64,000 nucleotides of DNA, from contig NZ_JABBCQ020000001.1 of the NCBI RefSeq assembly GCF_012844455.2, positions 1-64,000 on the forward strand, written 5' to 3'. Positions 39,181 to 47,237 of the stretch are shown piece by piece. How positions within the stretch are numbered: position 1 is the stretch's first letter; each line of letters begins with the position of its first letter. The DNA is from Comamonas suwonensis. GTDB taxonomy: Bacteria; Pseudomonadota; Gammaproteobacteria; Burkholderiales; Burkholderiaceae_C. The notes below the pieces were generated by a model that did no database searches, was not told the origin of the DNA, and was given only the letters and a program-made list of their open reading frames with translations. The translations under genes were made by a program, and so were the position numbers.

Positions 39181-39696
39181 ATGACATCACCTCGCAGCTC
39201 CTCACTGCCCGCCACCAGCGCCTGCATGGACGATGCGGCATCTCTGGTGCATTTCGAGCCGTTGTCCGCGCTCTGGCTTGATACCCTGCTCCCCATTGAG
39301 GAGCAAGCCTATGCCCACCCCTGGTCGCGTGGCAACTTTCAGGATGCCATGGTGGCAGGGTACGAGGTGCAGTTGCTGGTCGATGCCAATCACCAGTTAC
39401 TGGGCTACTTTGTTGCCATGTCCGTGCTCGATGAGGTTCACCTGCTCAACATCACCGTCAACCCTGCCCACCAGCGCCAGGGCTGGGCACGCCTGCTGCT
39501 GGATGCGCTGGCCCTGTGGTCGCGACAAAAAAATGCACAGTGGATCTGGCTGGAAGTGCGCGAAAGCAATCAGCGCGCCCGCGAGGTCTATGTCAAGCAC
39601 GGCTTCACCGAAGTGGGCCTGCGCAAAAATTACTACCCCAACCCCAACGGCCCGCGTGAAAACGCCGTGCTTATGAGTCTGAAACTATGGCCCTGA
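39181..39696 (+). CDS. rimI: Ribosomal-protein-alanine N-acetyltransferase RimI
   Basis: A GNAT-family acetyltransferase, 171 residues, that N-acetylates ribosomal protein S18 in E. coli. It shows EEQAYAHPWSRGNF, VHLLNITVNPAHQRQGWARL (acetyl-CoA site QRQGWA) and LEVRESNQRAREVYVKHGF. The first 20 residues are an extension with no ribosome binding site, so an internal start at 39226 is possible. It is adjacent to tsaB, as in many proteobacteria, and overlaps the next gene by 10 bases. Confidence 0.92.
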   Translation: MTSPRSSSLPATSACMDDAASLVHFEPLSALWLDTLLPIEEQAYAHPWSRGNFQDAMVAGYEVQLLVDANHQLLGYFVAMSVLDEVHLLNITVNPAHQRQGWARLLLDALALWSRQKNAQWIWLEVRESNQRAREVYVKHGFTEVGLRKNYYPNPNGPRENAVLMSLKLWP

Positions 39697-40607
39697 ACCT
39701 GGACGCCCGCCAGCGGGCCATGCTGGAAGCCATGGGCATTACCGTCTGGTTGTCCGAGCCTGCAGAAACCGCTGTGATGCTGGAAGCCAGTGTTGCGATT
39801 GCAGGCACCGAATTGCGTGCCAATGATCCTGCGCCTGTGATACGCGCTACGGTTATGGCACCGGTCGCGGCACCAGCTCCCGTGTCTGTGCATGCGCCAG
39901 CAGCTCCCTTTCAGCAATCTGCAACGCCAGCACCTGTTGCTGAGCCTGCTCCAGCCCGTGCACCCACAGCCGCACGACAGCCAACCCCCATCCTCCCCAG
40001 CCACCCGCATGAACCGCGCCCGTTTGTGCAGCAGCCTGCGGCAGGCCCTGCGGGGGAGCCCGGTCTGGGCTGGACCATCAGCCCCGCGCAACTGGTCTAT
40101 CCGCACGCACCGCAGCATGTGCAAGCCAGCGAGCAAGGCGGCTGGCTGATCTTGCTGGAGCCTGCAGCCAACCCACCCCTCATCAGCCCTGCGCAAAAGC
40201 CCACGGCCGACAGCGCGCAGACCGCGCTGCAAGGCGATGCGGCAAGGCTGCTGGACAATATGCTGCGCGCCCTGCAACTGCAGGAAAAGCCGCGCGTCTT
40301 CAGCGCCGCGCTGCACCGCGCGCCGCCTGATGCCGACCTGAGCCACGCGCAGCCACTGCAACCGGCACTGGAAACCTTGCTGCGCGAGCTGCGCCCCGAC
40401 TGCGTGCTGGTGTTGGGCCTTGCCAGCGCCCGCGCCGTACTGGGCCGCCACGATGCGCTGGGCCGCTTGCGCTCTGAGCCGCACCGCATTGCGGGCGTGC
40501 CAACCGTGGTGACGTACGACCCCAATTACCTGCTGCGCGCACCGCAGGCCAAGGCCGGTGCCTGGGCTGATCTGGTGCAGGCCTATGCATTTACAAAGCC
40601 GGTGTGA
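39687..40607 (+). CDS. Uracil-DNA-glycosylase-superfamily homologue with degraded active site
   Basis: A 306-residue protein in the position where tsaB-rimI operons often carry a family 4 uracil-DNA glycosylase. The C-terminal half keeps the fold signatures LLDNMLRAL, VLVLGLASARAVLG and the terminal VTYDPNYLLRAPQAKAGAWADL. The usual catalytic HPS/HPA motif reads DPN, the GE.PG...PFVG motif is absent, and only one cysteine is present, so the 4Fe-4S cluster ligands are lost. Residues 55-120 are an Ala/Pro-rich linker. Activity as a glycosylase is doubtful; a structural or retired role is possible. Confidence 0.7.
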   Translation: MALNLDARQRAMLEAMGITVWLSEPAETAVMLEASVAIAGTELRANDPAPVIRATVMAPVAAPAPVSVHAPAAPFQQSATPAPVAEPAPARAPTAARQPTPILPSHPHEPRPFVQQPAAGPAGEPGLGWTISPAQLVYPHAPQHVQASEQGGWLILLEPAANPPLISPAQKPTADSAQTALQGDAARLLDNMLRALQLQEKPRVFSAALHRAPPDADLSHAQPLQPALETLLRELRPDCVLVLGLASARAVLGRHDALGRLRSEPHRIAGVPTVVTYDPNYLLRAPQAKAGAWADLVQAYAFTKPV

Positions 40608-40645
40608 CAGGGAAAAGACAAGCCCTGCTTACCCACTCTCCCATG

Positions 40646-40685
40646 TACGTTGCACGCGACATGCTGCGGTGCAACGTAGCATAAT
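40646..40685. promoter_or_regulatory. Perfect inverted repeat and -10 element upstream of corA
   Basis: TACGTTGCAC (40646-40655) and GTGCAACGTA (40669-40678) are perfect arms 13 bases apart. CATAAT (40680-40685), a good -10 candidate, follows at once. No good -35 is seen, so the repeat may be an activator or repressor site; it could also be the terminator hairpin of the tsaB operon, though no T run follows. Confidence 0.45.
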
Positions 40686-40689
40686 CATT

Positions 40690-40818
40690 AGCTTAGCTTT
40701 ATTGAAAGACATCCGTGGAAACCTACCCTAGTTGGTAGCTTTCAGCTCCCGGTTCGAACTGCGGGGTTGAAAGCGCCCTGATCCCTGCAGAACCTCAAGA
40801 ACAACCGGGAGTGAGCTG
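40690..40818 (+). ncRNA. Structured 5' leader of corA with alternative anti-RBS pairing
   Basis: CTCCCGGTT (40746-40754) is perfectly complementary to AACCGGGAG (40803-40811), which contains the corA ribosome binding site GGGAG 7 bases before ATG. The same segment is also held in a 16-bp hairpin (40738-40753 with 40758-40774, one bulge). CTTTCAG (40739-40745) can pair with either of two TTGAAAG copies (40702-40708 or 40767-40773). A small CTACC/GGTAG hairpin (40723-40738) sits in between. These pairings are mutually exclusive, as in a translational riboswitch. I do not recognise it as an M-box or another known class. Confidence 0.6.
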
Positions 40819-41805
40819 ATGCTCAACATCTTTACGCTAGCCAATGGCCGACTCGTTCAGGAAGAAATCGAGTCCCTGGCCGACCTCGAACGCTTTCGCC
40901 CTATCTGGGTCGATCTGGAATCGCCCACCCTCGAAGAAAAGCGCTGGATCAAGCAGCACTACGAGCTATCCATCCCTGAAGATGCGATGGACGACGACAT
41001 CGAGGAATCCGCCCGCTTCTACGAAGAAGATAACGGCGAGCTGCATATTCGCAGCGACTTCTTGATTGATGACGTCGAAGACCCGCGCTCAGTGCGCGTC
41101 GCCTTTATCCTCAACCAGCACAACAACGCTCTGCGCAGCCATGGCGTGCTGTTTTCGATTCACGATGAAGACGTGCCCGTCTTCCGCCTGCTGCGCATGC
41201 GCGCCCGCCGTGCGCCGGGCCTGATTGACGCCGCCGAGGACGTACTGCTCAAACTGTTTGACGCGGACGCAGAATACTCCGCCGACACGCTGGAGCGTAT
41301 TTACGACGATCTGGAAAAAGCCAGCAAGATGGTGCTGTCCGGCAACGTGACCGACGATATGGCCAAGGAAGTGCTGGGTGCCATTGCCCGCCAGGAAGAC
41401 TTGAACGGCCGCATTCGCCGCAACGTCATGGACACCCGACGCGCCGTGAGCTTTTTGATGCGCTCCAAGATGCTCAACGCCGAACAGTTCGAGGAAGCAC
41501 GCCAGATTCTGCGCGACATCGAATCGCTGGACAGTCACACAGCCTTCCTGTTCGACAAGATCAACTTCTTGATGGACGCCACCGTCGGTTTCATCAATAT
41601 CAACCAGAACAAGATCATCAAGATCTTCTCGGTGGCCAGCGTCGCCCTGCTGCCGCCTACGCTGATCGCCAGCGTCTACGGCATGAATTTCCAGTTCATG
41701 CCTGAGCTGAACTGGGAATATGGCTACCCCTATGTGGTCGCCCTCATGGTGGCCAGTGCGCTAGGCCCCATGCTGTACTTCCGCAAGCGCGGCTGGTTGA
41801 AATAA
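40819..41805 (+). CDS. corA: Magnesium/cobalt transporter CorA
   Basis: A pentameric inner-membrane Mg2+ channel. The 328 residues form a long acidic cytosolic domain, then two C-terminal membrane helices (about 268-288 and 300-320) joined by the YGMN selectivity motif (GMN at 288-290). The N-terminus MLNIFTLANGRLVQEEI is typical of the betaproteobacterial branch. The start is set by GGGAG 7 bases upstream. Expression is probably controlled by the leader RNA before it. A GC-rich repeat follows the stop directly. Confidence 0.95.
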   Translation: MLNIFTLANGRLVQEEIESLADLERFRPIWVDLESPTLEEKRWIKQHYELSIPEDAMDDDIEESARFYEEDNGELHIRSDFLIDDVEDPRSVRVAFILNQHNNALRSHGVLFSIHDEDVPVFRLLRMRARRAPGLIDAAEDVLLKLFDADAEYSADTLERIYDDLEKASKMVLSGNVTDDMAKEVLGAIARQEDLNGRIRRNVMDTRRAVSFLMRSKMLNAEQFEEARQILRDIESLDSHTAFLFDKINFLMDATVGFININQNKIIKIFSVASVALLPPTLIASVYGMNFQFMPELNWEYGYPYVVALMVASALGPMLYFRKRGWLK

Positions 41806-41905
41806 AGCACCCCTGAGCGGCTGCGCCGCCTCCCCCTCTCTCGCTGCGTGGGAGGGAGACGGCACCTTCGCTGCGAGGCGGCTCATGCTCGGCGCCCCTG
41901 GTCTA
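41806..41905 (+). repeat. GC-rich 3'-end repeat, copy 4 (after corA)
   Basis: Begins right after the corA TAA with GCACCCCTGAGCGGCTGCGC, then CCTCCCCCTCTCTCGCTGCG, GGGAGGG and CTTCGCTGCGAGGCGGC. Its orientation relative to the upstream gene is the same as for the copies after lptE, leuS, cnoX and pyk, though it is on the other strand. Confidence 0.65.
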
Positions 41906-41928
41906 GATCGCGTCAGTTTTTGAAATGC

Positions 41929-42678
41929 TTAGAGGCGCTTGCACAGGTCTTCAATCACGGCTTGCGCGTAGCGGCTGGCAATACTCTGTACAAACAGCGG
42001 AAAGTCCACATGCGCCGCGTCATCGGCCTTGTCGGAGATGCTGCGCATGGCAGCAAAGGGCAGGCCGTAATCTGCGCAGACTTGGGCAATGGCGGCACCC
42101 TCCATCTCGACAGCCAGCGGTGCAAGATCCGCCTGCTCCAGACTTTGGCGCAATTGCGCTGCTTCTTCGCTGCCAGAGACGAAGCGGTCACCGCTGACGA
42201 TCAGGCCCGCATGTACCTGCGGCGCGCCAAGGCCTAGCTCTTCCGCCCACTCCCCACCCTGTTGCTGCACGCAAGCCTGCACCGATTGCAGCAAGGCGTT
42301 GGAGAGCGTCGCATCGCAGTCAAACAAGGCACGGCCATAGCCGGGCACTTCCAAGCGCGGGAACAACGGCGATGCATCCATATCGTGCTGCACATACTGG
42401 TGTGCCACCACCACATGGCCCACATGCACCGCATCACCCAGCCCGCCCGCAACGCCAGTGAAGACGATGGCTTTCGCGCCAAAGCGCTCAATCAGCGCCA
42501 CCGCCGTGGTGGCGGCTGCCACCTTGCCAATACCAGACAAAGCGCAGATCACCTCTTTGTCATGCAGCTGGCCAGTCCAGAAGATACGGCCTGCATGCCG
42601 AGTTTGCTGCGCGTTCTCTAGCAGATGGACGAGTCCGTCCTGTTCTTCGGCAAGCGCGCTGAGTATGGCTATCGGCAT
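41929..42678 (-). CDS. mtnN: 5'-methylthioadenosine/S-adenosylhomocysteine nucleosidase
   Basis: Cleaves adenine from MTA and SAH in the activated-methyl cycle. The 249 residues show the family start MPIAILSALAEEQDGL with Glu12, VFTGVAGGLG, the substrate-binding VEMEGAAIAQVC, and the catalytic Asp in RSISDKADD. Two small inserts are present relative to E. coli MtnN (232 residues). It appears to be transcribed alone. Confidence 0.93.
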   Translation of the reverse strand: MPIAILSALAEEQDGLVHLLENAQQTRHAGRIFWTGQLHDKEVICALSGIGKVAAATTAVALIERFGAKAIVFTGVAGGLGDAVHVGHVVVAHQYVQHDMDASPLFPRLEVPGYGRALFDCDATLSNALLQSVQACVQQQGGEWAEELGLGAPQVHAGLIVSGDRFVSGSEEAAQLRQSLEQADLAPLAVEMEGAAIAQVCADYGLPFAAMRSISDKADDAAHVDFPLFVQSIASRYAQAVIEDLCKRL

Positions 42679-42744
42679 GGGGAAACTCTTCTTGGATTCA
42701 GATCAAAGCGCCTATTGTGGCCGCTGCGGTGAGCATCCATGAAG

Positions 42745-42770
42745 ACAAAAAAGGAGCGCATAGCGCTCCT
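42745..42770 (-). terminator. Terminator after fadD
   Basis: AGGAGCGC/GCGCTCCT stem (42752-42759 with 42763-42770) with loop ATA. On the minus strand a run of seven T follows the stem. It lies 35 bp downstream of the fadD stop. Confidence 0.85.
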
Positions 42771-42804
42771 GTGAAATTGCCTTGGAAAGACAAGATGAAA
42801 TCAA

Positions 42805-44481
42805 TCAGGCATCGCGCAGCTCACGGCGCAAAATTTTGCCTACGGGAGTTTTGGGCAGCTCGGTGCGGAAGACGATGTGACGCGGGCGCTTGTAGCCCGT
42901 CAGATTGGCATGACAGTAGTCACGCACGATCTGCTCGGTCAACGCCTGGTCTTTCTTGACGATGACCAGCTTGATGGCCTCGCCCGACTTCTCATCGGGC
43001 ACACCGACCACCGCACACTCCAGCACGCCGGGACAGTTGGAGACCACGTCTTCCACTTCATTCGGATAGACGTTGAAGCCGCTGACGATGACCATGTCCT
43101 TCTTGCGATCCACGATCTTCACAAAACCGCGCTCATCCATGGTGCCGATGTCACCGGTCAGAAAGTAGCCATCAGCTGTCATGGACTTGGCCGTTTCATC
43201 GGGGCGTTGCCAGTAACCGGCCATGACCTGCGGGCCCAGCACAGCCACTTCGCCAGGCTGGCCCAGCTCGGTCACATCCTGCCCATCGCTCCCCACCAGC
43301 TTGACGTAAGTGCTGGGCAAGGGCACGCCAATCGTGCCCGAGTAAGCGGTTGCCGTAACAGGGTTGCAGGTGACAGAGGGGCTGGTTTCCGACAGGCCAT
43401 AGCCTTCGCAGATGGGGCAACCGGTCTTTTTGAGCCACAGCTCGGCCACCGCGCTTTGCACAGCCATGCCACCACCCACGGACACCTTGAGATGGCTCCA
43501 GTCCACTGTGTCGAAATCGGGGTGATTGGCCAGTCCGTTGAACAAGGTGTTCACGGCCGGAAGGCTGTGAAAGCGGTGCTTGGACAATTCTTTCAGCGTC
43601 GCCTTGAGGTCACGCGGATTGGGGATGAGCACGGTTTTTCCGCCCGTGCGCATGGAGAGCATCATGTTCACCGTAAAGGCGAAGATGTGATACAGCGGCA
43701 GCGCGCAGATGCTGGTGGGTTGCTCGCCCGCTGGCACCTTTTTCATCGCCGGCTCGTTCCACGCTTCGGACTGCAGCACGTTGGCAATGATGTTCTTGTG
43801 CAGCAGCACCGCGCCCTTGCTCACGCCCGTGGTGCCGCCTGTGTATTGCAGCAACGCCATGTCGTCGGCCTTGAACACGGGAGCCGCAAAGTTGCCGCCG
43901 CGCCCCTTGGCCAGCGCGTCTTTGAAACGCACCGCACCGGGCAGGCTGAAGGCGGGCACCATCTTTTTGACGGAGCGCACCACGTAGTTGACCAGCGCGC
44001 CTTTGAGAAAACCCAGCTCATCGCCCATGGCGCACAGCACGATGTGCTCAATAGCGCTGCCATGCATGCCGTCCTGCAGCGTCTTGGCAAAGTTCTCGAT
44101 GATGACGATGGCTTTGGCGCCCGAATCCTTGAGCTGGTGCTCCAGCTCACGTGCGGTGTAGAGCGGGTTGACATTGACCACCACATAACCGGCACGCAGC
44201 ACCGCCGCCACGGCCACTGGGTACTGGGGAATATTGGGCATCATCAGCGCCACGCGGTCGCCGCGCTGCAGACCCAGTCCTTGCAGATAGGCGGCAAAGG
44301 CCTTGCTCTGCGCATCGACCTCGGCAAAGCTCAGCTCTTTGCCCATGAAGGAATAGGCGACCTTGCTGGAGTGCTTGGCAAATGCCTCTTCCATCAAAGC
44401 CACCAGCGAGGGGTACTGGGACGTATCAATGTCCGAAGGAACACCCTCCGGATATGCATTCAGCCAAGGACGGTCACTCAT
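42805..44481 (-). CDS. fadD: Long-chain fatty-acid-CoA ligase FadD
   Basis: Activates fatty acids to acyl-CoA with ATP at the inner membrane, feeding beta-oxidation. The 558-residue AMP-forming ligase shows LLQYTGGTTGVSKGAVLLH (ATP loop), ICEGYGLSETSPSVTCNP, and the C-terminal hinge YFLTGDIGTMDERGFVKIVDRKKD with the catalytic Lys in TPVGKILRREL. E. coli FadD has 561 residues. A GGAGA site precedes the start. The promoter region contains ACGGTCGTTCG, a TetR-type half palindrome shared with the GDSL lipase promoter. Confidence 0.94.
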   Translation of the reverse strand: MSDRPWLNAYPEGVPSDIDTSQYPSLVALMEEAFAKHSSKVAYSFMGKELSFAEVDAQSKAFAAYLQGLGLQRGDRVALMMPNIPQYPVAVAAVLRAGYVVVNVNPLYTARELEHQLKDSGAKAIVIIENFAKTLQDGMHGSAIEHIVLCAMGDELGFLKGALVNYVVRSVKKMVPAFSLPGAVRFKDALAKGRGGNFAAPVFKADDMALLQYTGGTTGVSKGAVLLHKNIIANVLQSEAWNEPAMKKVPAGEQPTSICALPLYHIFAFTVNMMLSMRTGGKTVLIPNPRDLKATLKELSKHRFHSLPAVNTLFNGLANHPDFDTVDWSHLKVSVGGGMAVQSAVAELWLKKTGCPICEGYGLSETSPSVTCNPVTATAYSGTIGVPLPSTYVKLVGSDGQDVTELGQPGEVAVLGPQVMAGYWQRPDETAKSMTADGYFLTGDIGTMDERGFVKIVDRKKDMVIVSGFNVYPNEVEDVVSNCPGVLECAVVGVPDEKSGEAIKLVIVKKDQALTEQIVRDYCHANLTGYKRPRHIVFRTELPKTPVGKILRRELRDA

Positions 44482-44529
44482 TCATCTGTCTCCGTGTCTT
44501 ATCGTCTGATCAGACTATTCTGATAAAAA

Positions 44530-44545
44530 GCACGGTCGTTCGGTA
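44530..44545. promoter_or_regulatory. Candidate lipid-regulator operator upstream of fadD
   Basis: AGCACGGTCGTTCGGT, about 49 bases before the fadD start. It contains the 11-base word AGCACGGTCGT found in the GDSL lipase promoter, and an imperfect palindrome around CGGTCGTTCG. FadR/PsrA/FadP-like TetR regulators bind such sites upstream of fatty-acid genes. Confidence 0.45.
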
Positions 44546-44587
44546 GTCTCGTAACCCCTTAGAAAATTCCGTAAAAGACATTTCAAA

Positions 44588-44626
44588 AAACAAAAAGCCC
44601 GCAAGAACCAGTCCTGCGGGCTTTGA
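44588..44626 (-). terminator. Terminator after fba
   Basis: AAAGCCCGCA/TGCGGGCTTT stem (44594-44603 with 44615-44624). On the minus strand it is followed by TTTTTGTTTTTTG. It ends the fba transcript and separates it from fadD. Confidence 0.8.
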
Positions 44627-44640
44627 GTGTTTTTGGCTTC

Positions 44641-44684
44641 CCGCGCTTATCAATCAAGCGCAGGCAGCTATTAAAACAGTAGTC
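44641..44684. repeat. AGCGCT-type interspersed palindromic repeat, copy 5
   Basis: CCGCGCTTATCAATCAAGCG and CAGGCAGCTATTAAAACAGT directly abut the fba stop codon. The arms are GCGCTT and AAGCGC, with the AGCAGCTATxAAAA-type tail seen in the other copies. Confidence 0.55.
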
Positions 44685-45749
44685 TTACTTGACCAGCTGA
44701 GCCAGATCGCCAGCGGCGTATTTCTTGGCCATTTGATCCAGGGTGTAGCCCTTGATCTTGGAGCCCTGGCCTTCACAACCGAACTCGATGTAGCGCGCCT
44801 TGCAAACCAGCTTGGCGGCTTCGCGGGCAGGCTTGAGCCATTCGCGGGCGTCGAACTTGTCGGGGTTCTCGGCCAGGAACTTGCGCACCGCGCCGGTCAT
44901 CGCCAGACGGATGTCGGTATCGATGTTGATCTTGCGCACGCCATACTTGATGGCTTCCTTGATTTCCGAAACGGGCACGCCGTAGGTTTCCTTCATCTTT
45001 CCGCCGAACTCATTGATGATGGCCAGCAGTTCTTGAGGAACGGAAGACGAGCCGTGCATCACCAGGTGAGTATTGGGAATGCGGGCGTGGATTTCCTTGA
45101 CGCGGGAAATCGCCAGAATGTCGCCTGTAGGGGGACGGCTGAACTTGTAAGCGCCGTGGCTGGTGCCGATGGCAATGGCCAGAGCGTCCAGCTGCGTGGC
45201 TTGCACGAACTGAGCAGCTTCTTCGGGGTCGGTCAGCATCTGGCTGTGGTCCAGCTTGCCGACAGCGCCGATACCGTCTTCTTCACCGGCTTCGCCGGTT
45301 TCCAGGTTGCCCAGGCAACCCAGTTCGCCTTCCACCGTGGCGCCAATCTGGTGAGCCATGGCCACAACCTGCTTGGTCACTTCGATGTTGTACTCGAAGG
45401 AAGAAGGCGTCTTGCCGTCGCTCATCAGCGAGCCGTCCATCATCACCGAGCCGAAGCCCAGGTTCAGCGCGCCCTGGCAGATTTCAGGAGTCGTGCCGTG
45501 ATCCTGGTGCATGACCAGAGGGATGTGGGGATACATCTCGGCAGCAGCCTGAATCAGGTGCTTGATGAAGGGCTCACCGGCATACTTGCGGGCACCAGCG
45601 CTGGCCTGCAGGATCACGGGCGCGCCGACTTCGTCAGCAGCCGACATCACGGCCTGGACTTGTTCCAGGTTGTTCACGTTGAAGGCGGGGATGCCATAGC
45701 CGTTTTCAGCAGCATGGTCCAGCATTTCGCGCATCGAGATCAAAGGCAT
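44685..45749 (-). CDS. fba: Fructose-1,6-bisphosphate aldolase, class II
   Basis: Zinc-dependent aldol cleavage/condensation in glycolysis and gluconeogenesis. The 354-residue protein is the Calvin-cycle (CbbA-like) subtype: [19 protein letters not shown], the zinc ligand motif [43 protein letters not shown] and [11 protein letters not shown]. Other carbon-core genes pyk, tkt and gap lie in the same 18 kb but in separate units. Confidence 0.96.
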   Translation of the reverse strand: MPLISMREMLDHAAENGYGIPAFNVNNLEQVQAVMSAADEVGAPVILQASAGARKYAGEPFIKHLIQAAAEMYPHIPLVMHQDHGTTPEICQGALNLGFGSVMMDGSLMSDGKTPSSFEYNIEVTKQVVAMAHQIGATVEGELGCLGNLETGEAGEEDGIGAVGKLDHSQMLTDPEEAAQFVQATQLDALAIAIGTSHGAYKFSRPPTGDILAISRVKEIHARIPNTHLVMHGSSSVPQELLAIINEFGGKMKETYGVPVSEIKEAIKYGVRKINIDTDIRLAMTGAVRKFLAENPDKFDAREWLKPAREAAKLVCKARYIEFGCEGQGSKIKGYTLDQMAKKYAAGDLAQLVK

Positions 45750-45878
45750 GGTGGGTTCCGTTCAAAATTTTGAGAGGCAACGCCCCGGCGAGGGAATGGC
45801 TGTAGTGCCCTGCACAGCAGCTTGCGGCCTGAAGAAAGACCAGGGCCACGCTTGGTAACCACTTGGTAACCCGTCATT

Positions 45879-47237
45879 TTAACCGGCAGACGGCATTTCC
45901 ATGCGATAGCAGGTGGTGAAGCCTTGTGGTGCATCCGCCTCCACAAAGCGCCCGCCGTGGGCTTGCATGACGCGGCTGACGATTTCATGGCCCAGGTGCA
46001 GGCTGTCCACAGGTGGCACATGGGCAGGCGCAGCATCACGCCGCCCGTCATCGCAGACCTGCACCCATGCCTGGCCAAGTGATGAGTCACACCCAGCCTG
46101 CACCTCGATCTGTGTGCCCGGCGGCGTATGGCGCACCGCGTTTTCGACCAAATTGCGCAGGGCAGAATCCAGCAGCAGTGCATTGCCACGCACCATGACG
46201 GACTCGGGTGCATCCACCGCCAGCGTGTCTTCGCGCAGCCATGCGCTCTGGGCCTGTGCAGCCGCAACATTGCGCGCCACGGCGGCCCAGTTCACGGTCT
46301 GCAAAGGCGCATCCAGCATTCCGCGCCCAGCTCTGGCCAAGGTCAGCAATTGGTCGAGCACATGACCAGCGTGCAAGGCATCTTGCCCAATGCGCTGCAA
46401 AGCCGCCTGCATGGCAGCGTTATCGGTCTGCGGGCCAGACTTGAGAGCTTGCGCCTGCAAAACGATGGAGGCCAATGGCGTGCGCAGCTCATGCGCCACC
46501 TCATTGGCCAGATTGCGCTCGCGCGCCAGCGCCTCCTGCTGGCGGTCAAGCAGTGTATTGATGGAGTTCACCATGGGCGACAGCTCACGCGGCACATTGG
46601 CATCTGATACGCGCTGATCGCGACTTAAATCAAGGGCTTCAACCCGCTGCGTGATCTGGTTCAGCGGCCTCATACCCCGGCGCACAGCCACACCCAGTGC
46701 AATCACGATGATGGGCAACAGCCAGAAGCCTGGCTCAATCATCTGCATGGCGATGTCATCAGCCAGGCTGTCGCGCTCGGCCAGAGAAATCATGACCGTG
46801 ACCTTGGCTTTTTTGTCGTGGCTCCACTGGGTAAAACTGCGCCATGACTGCTGTGAATCAAAAGCGATGGTGGCAAAGCCCTGCTCCATGCCAAAGTCTG
46901 GCAATGGCGCCTGGCCGGTGCGTGAGATCAGCACACCATTGGCGCTCCAGAGCACCACACTCAGCGACTCCTGATAGTCGTGGGCATGTAGGCCCGGCGG
47001 GGGCTGCACAGCGGTGGCCTCGCCCACGGGCACATCGTCTTGCACATGCCAGTTCAGCGTCAGAGATGCCACACTGGCCAGATGGCCGTCCGTCAGCTCA
47101 TCGGCTTCCGTCACGCCCGTCTGGTAACCCCAGATGACAAAGCTGCCCCAGACCAGCGCAAGCGCGGCCAGCACCCAGGCCAGCAGCGTCAGCTGCAATG
47201 AGCTGCGGCGCTTTTCGGTGGGCGCTGCGGCGCTCAT
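45879..47237 (-). CDS. Sensor histidine kinase, QseC/PmrB-like
   Basis: A 452-residue two-pass membrane kinase. Helices lie at about 15-37 and 171-186, with a periplasmic sensor of about 130 residues beginning with a 2CSK_N-like region. The H-box is NEVAHELRTPLAS (His249), the N-box LRNLVENAVRHTPPG (Asn366) and the G1 box CDDG (395-398). The usual GLGL G2 box is missing: residues 404-417 read PAHVPPVDSLHLGH. It overlaps the response regulator by 4 bases. The signal is unknown. Confidence 0.87.
   Translation of the reverse strand: MSAAAPTEKRRSSLQLTLLAWVLAALALVWGSFVIWGYQTGVTEADELTDGHLASVASLTLNWHVQDDVPVGEATAVQPPPGLHAHDYQESLSVVLWSANGVLISRTGQAPLPDFGMEQGFATIAFDSQQSWRSFTQWSHDKKAKVTVMISLAERDSLADDIAMQMIEPGFWLLPIIVIALGVAVRRGMRPLNQITQRVEALDLSRDQRVSDANVPRELSPMVNSINTLLDRQQEALARERNLANEVAHELRTPLASIVLQAQALKSGPQTDNAAMQAALQRIGQDALHAGHVLDQLLTLARAGRGMLDAPLQTVNWAAVARNVAAAQAQSAWLREDTLAVDAPESVMVRGNALLLDSALRNLVENAVRHTPPGTQIEVQAGCDSSLGQAWVQVCDDGRRDAAPAHVPPVDSLHLGHEIVSRVMQAHGGRFVEADAPQGFTTCYRMEMPSAG

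Noticed and set aside
40690..40818. M-box or yybP-ykoY riboswitch in the corA leader
   Set aside because: The conserved core words of those classes, as I know them, are not present.
42877..44523. 548-codon plus-strand frame opposite fadD
   Set aside because: His-rich antisense frame without domains.
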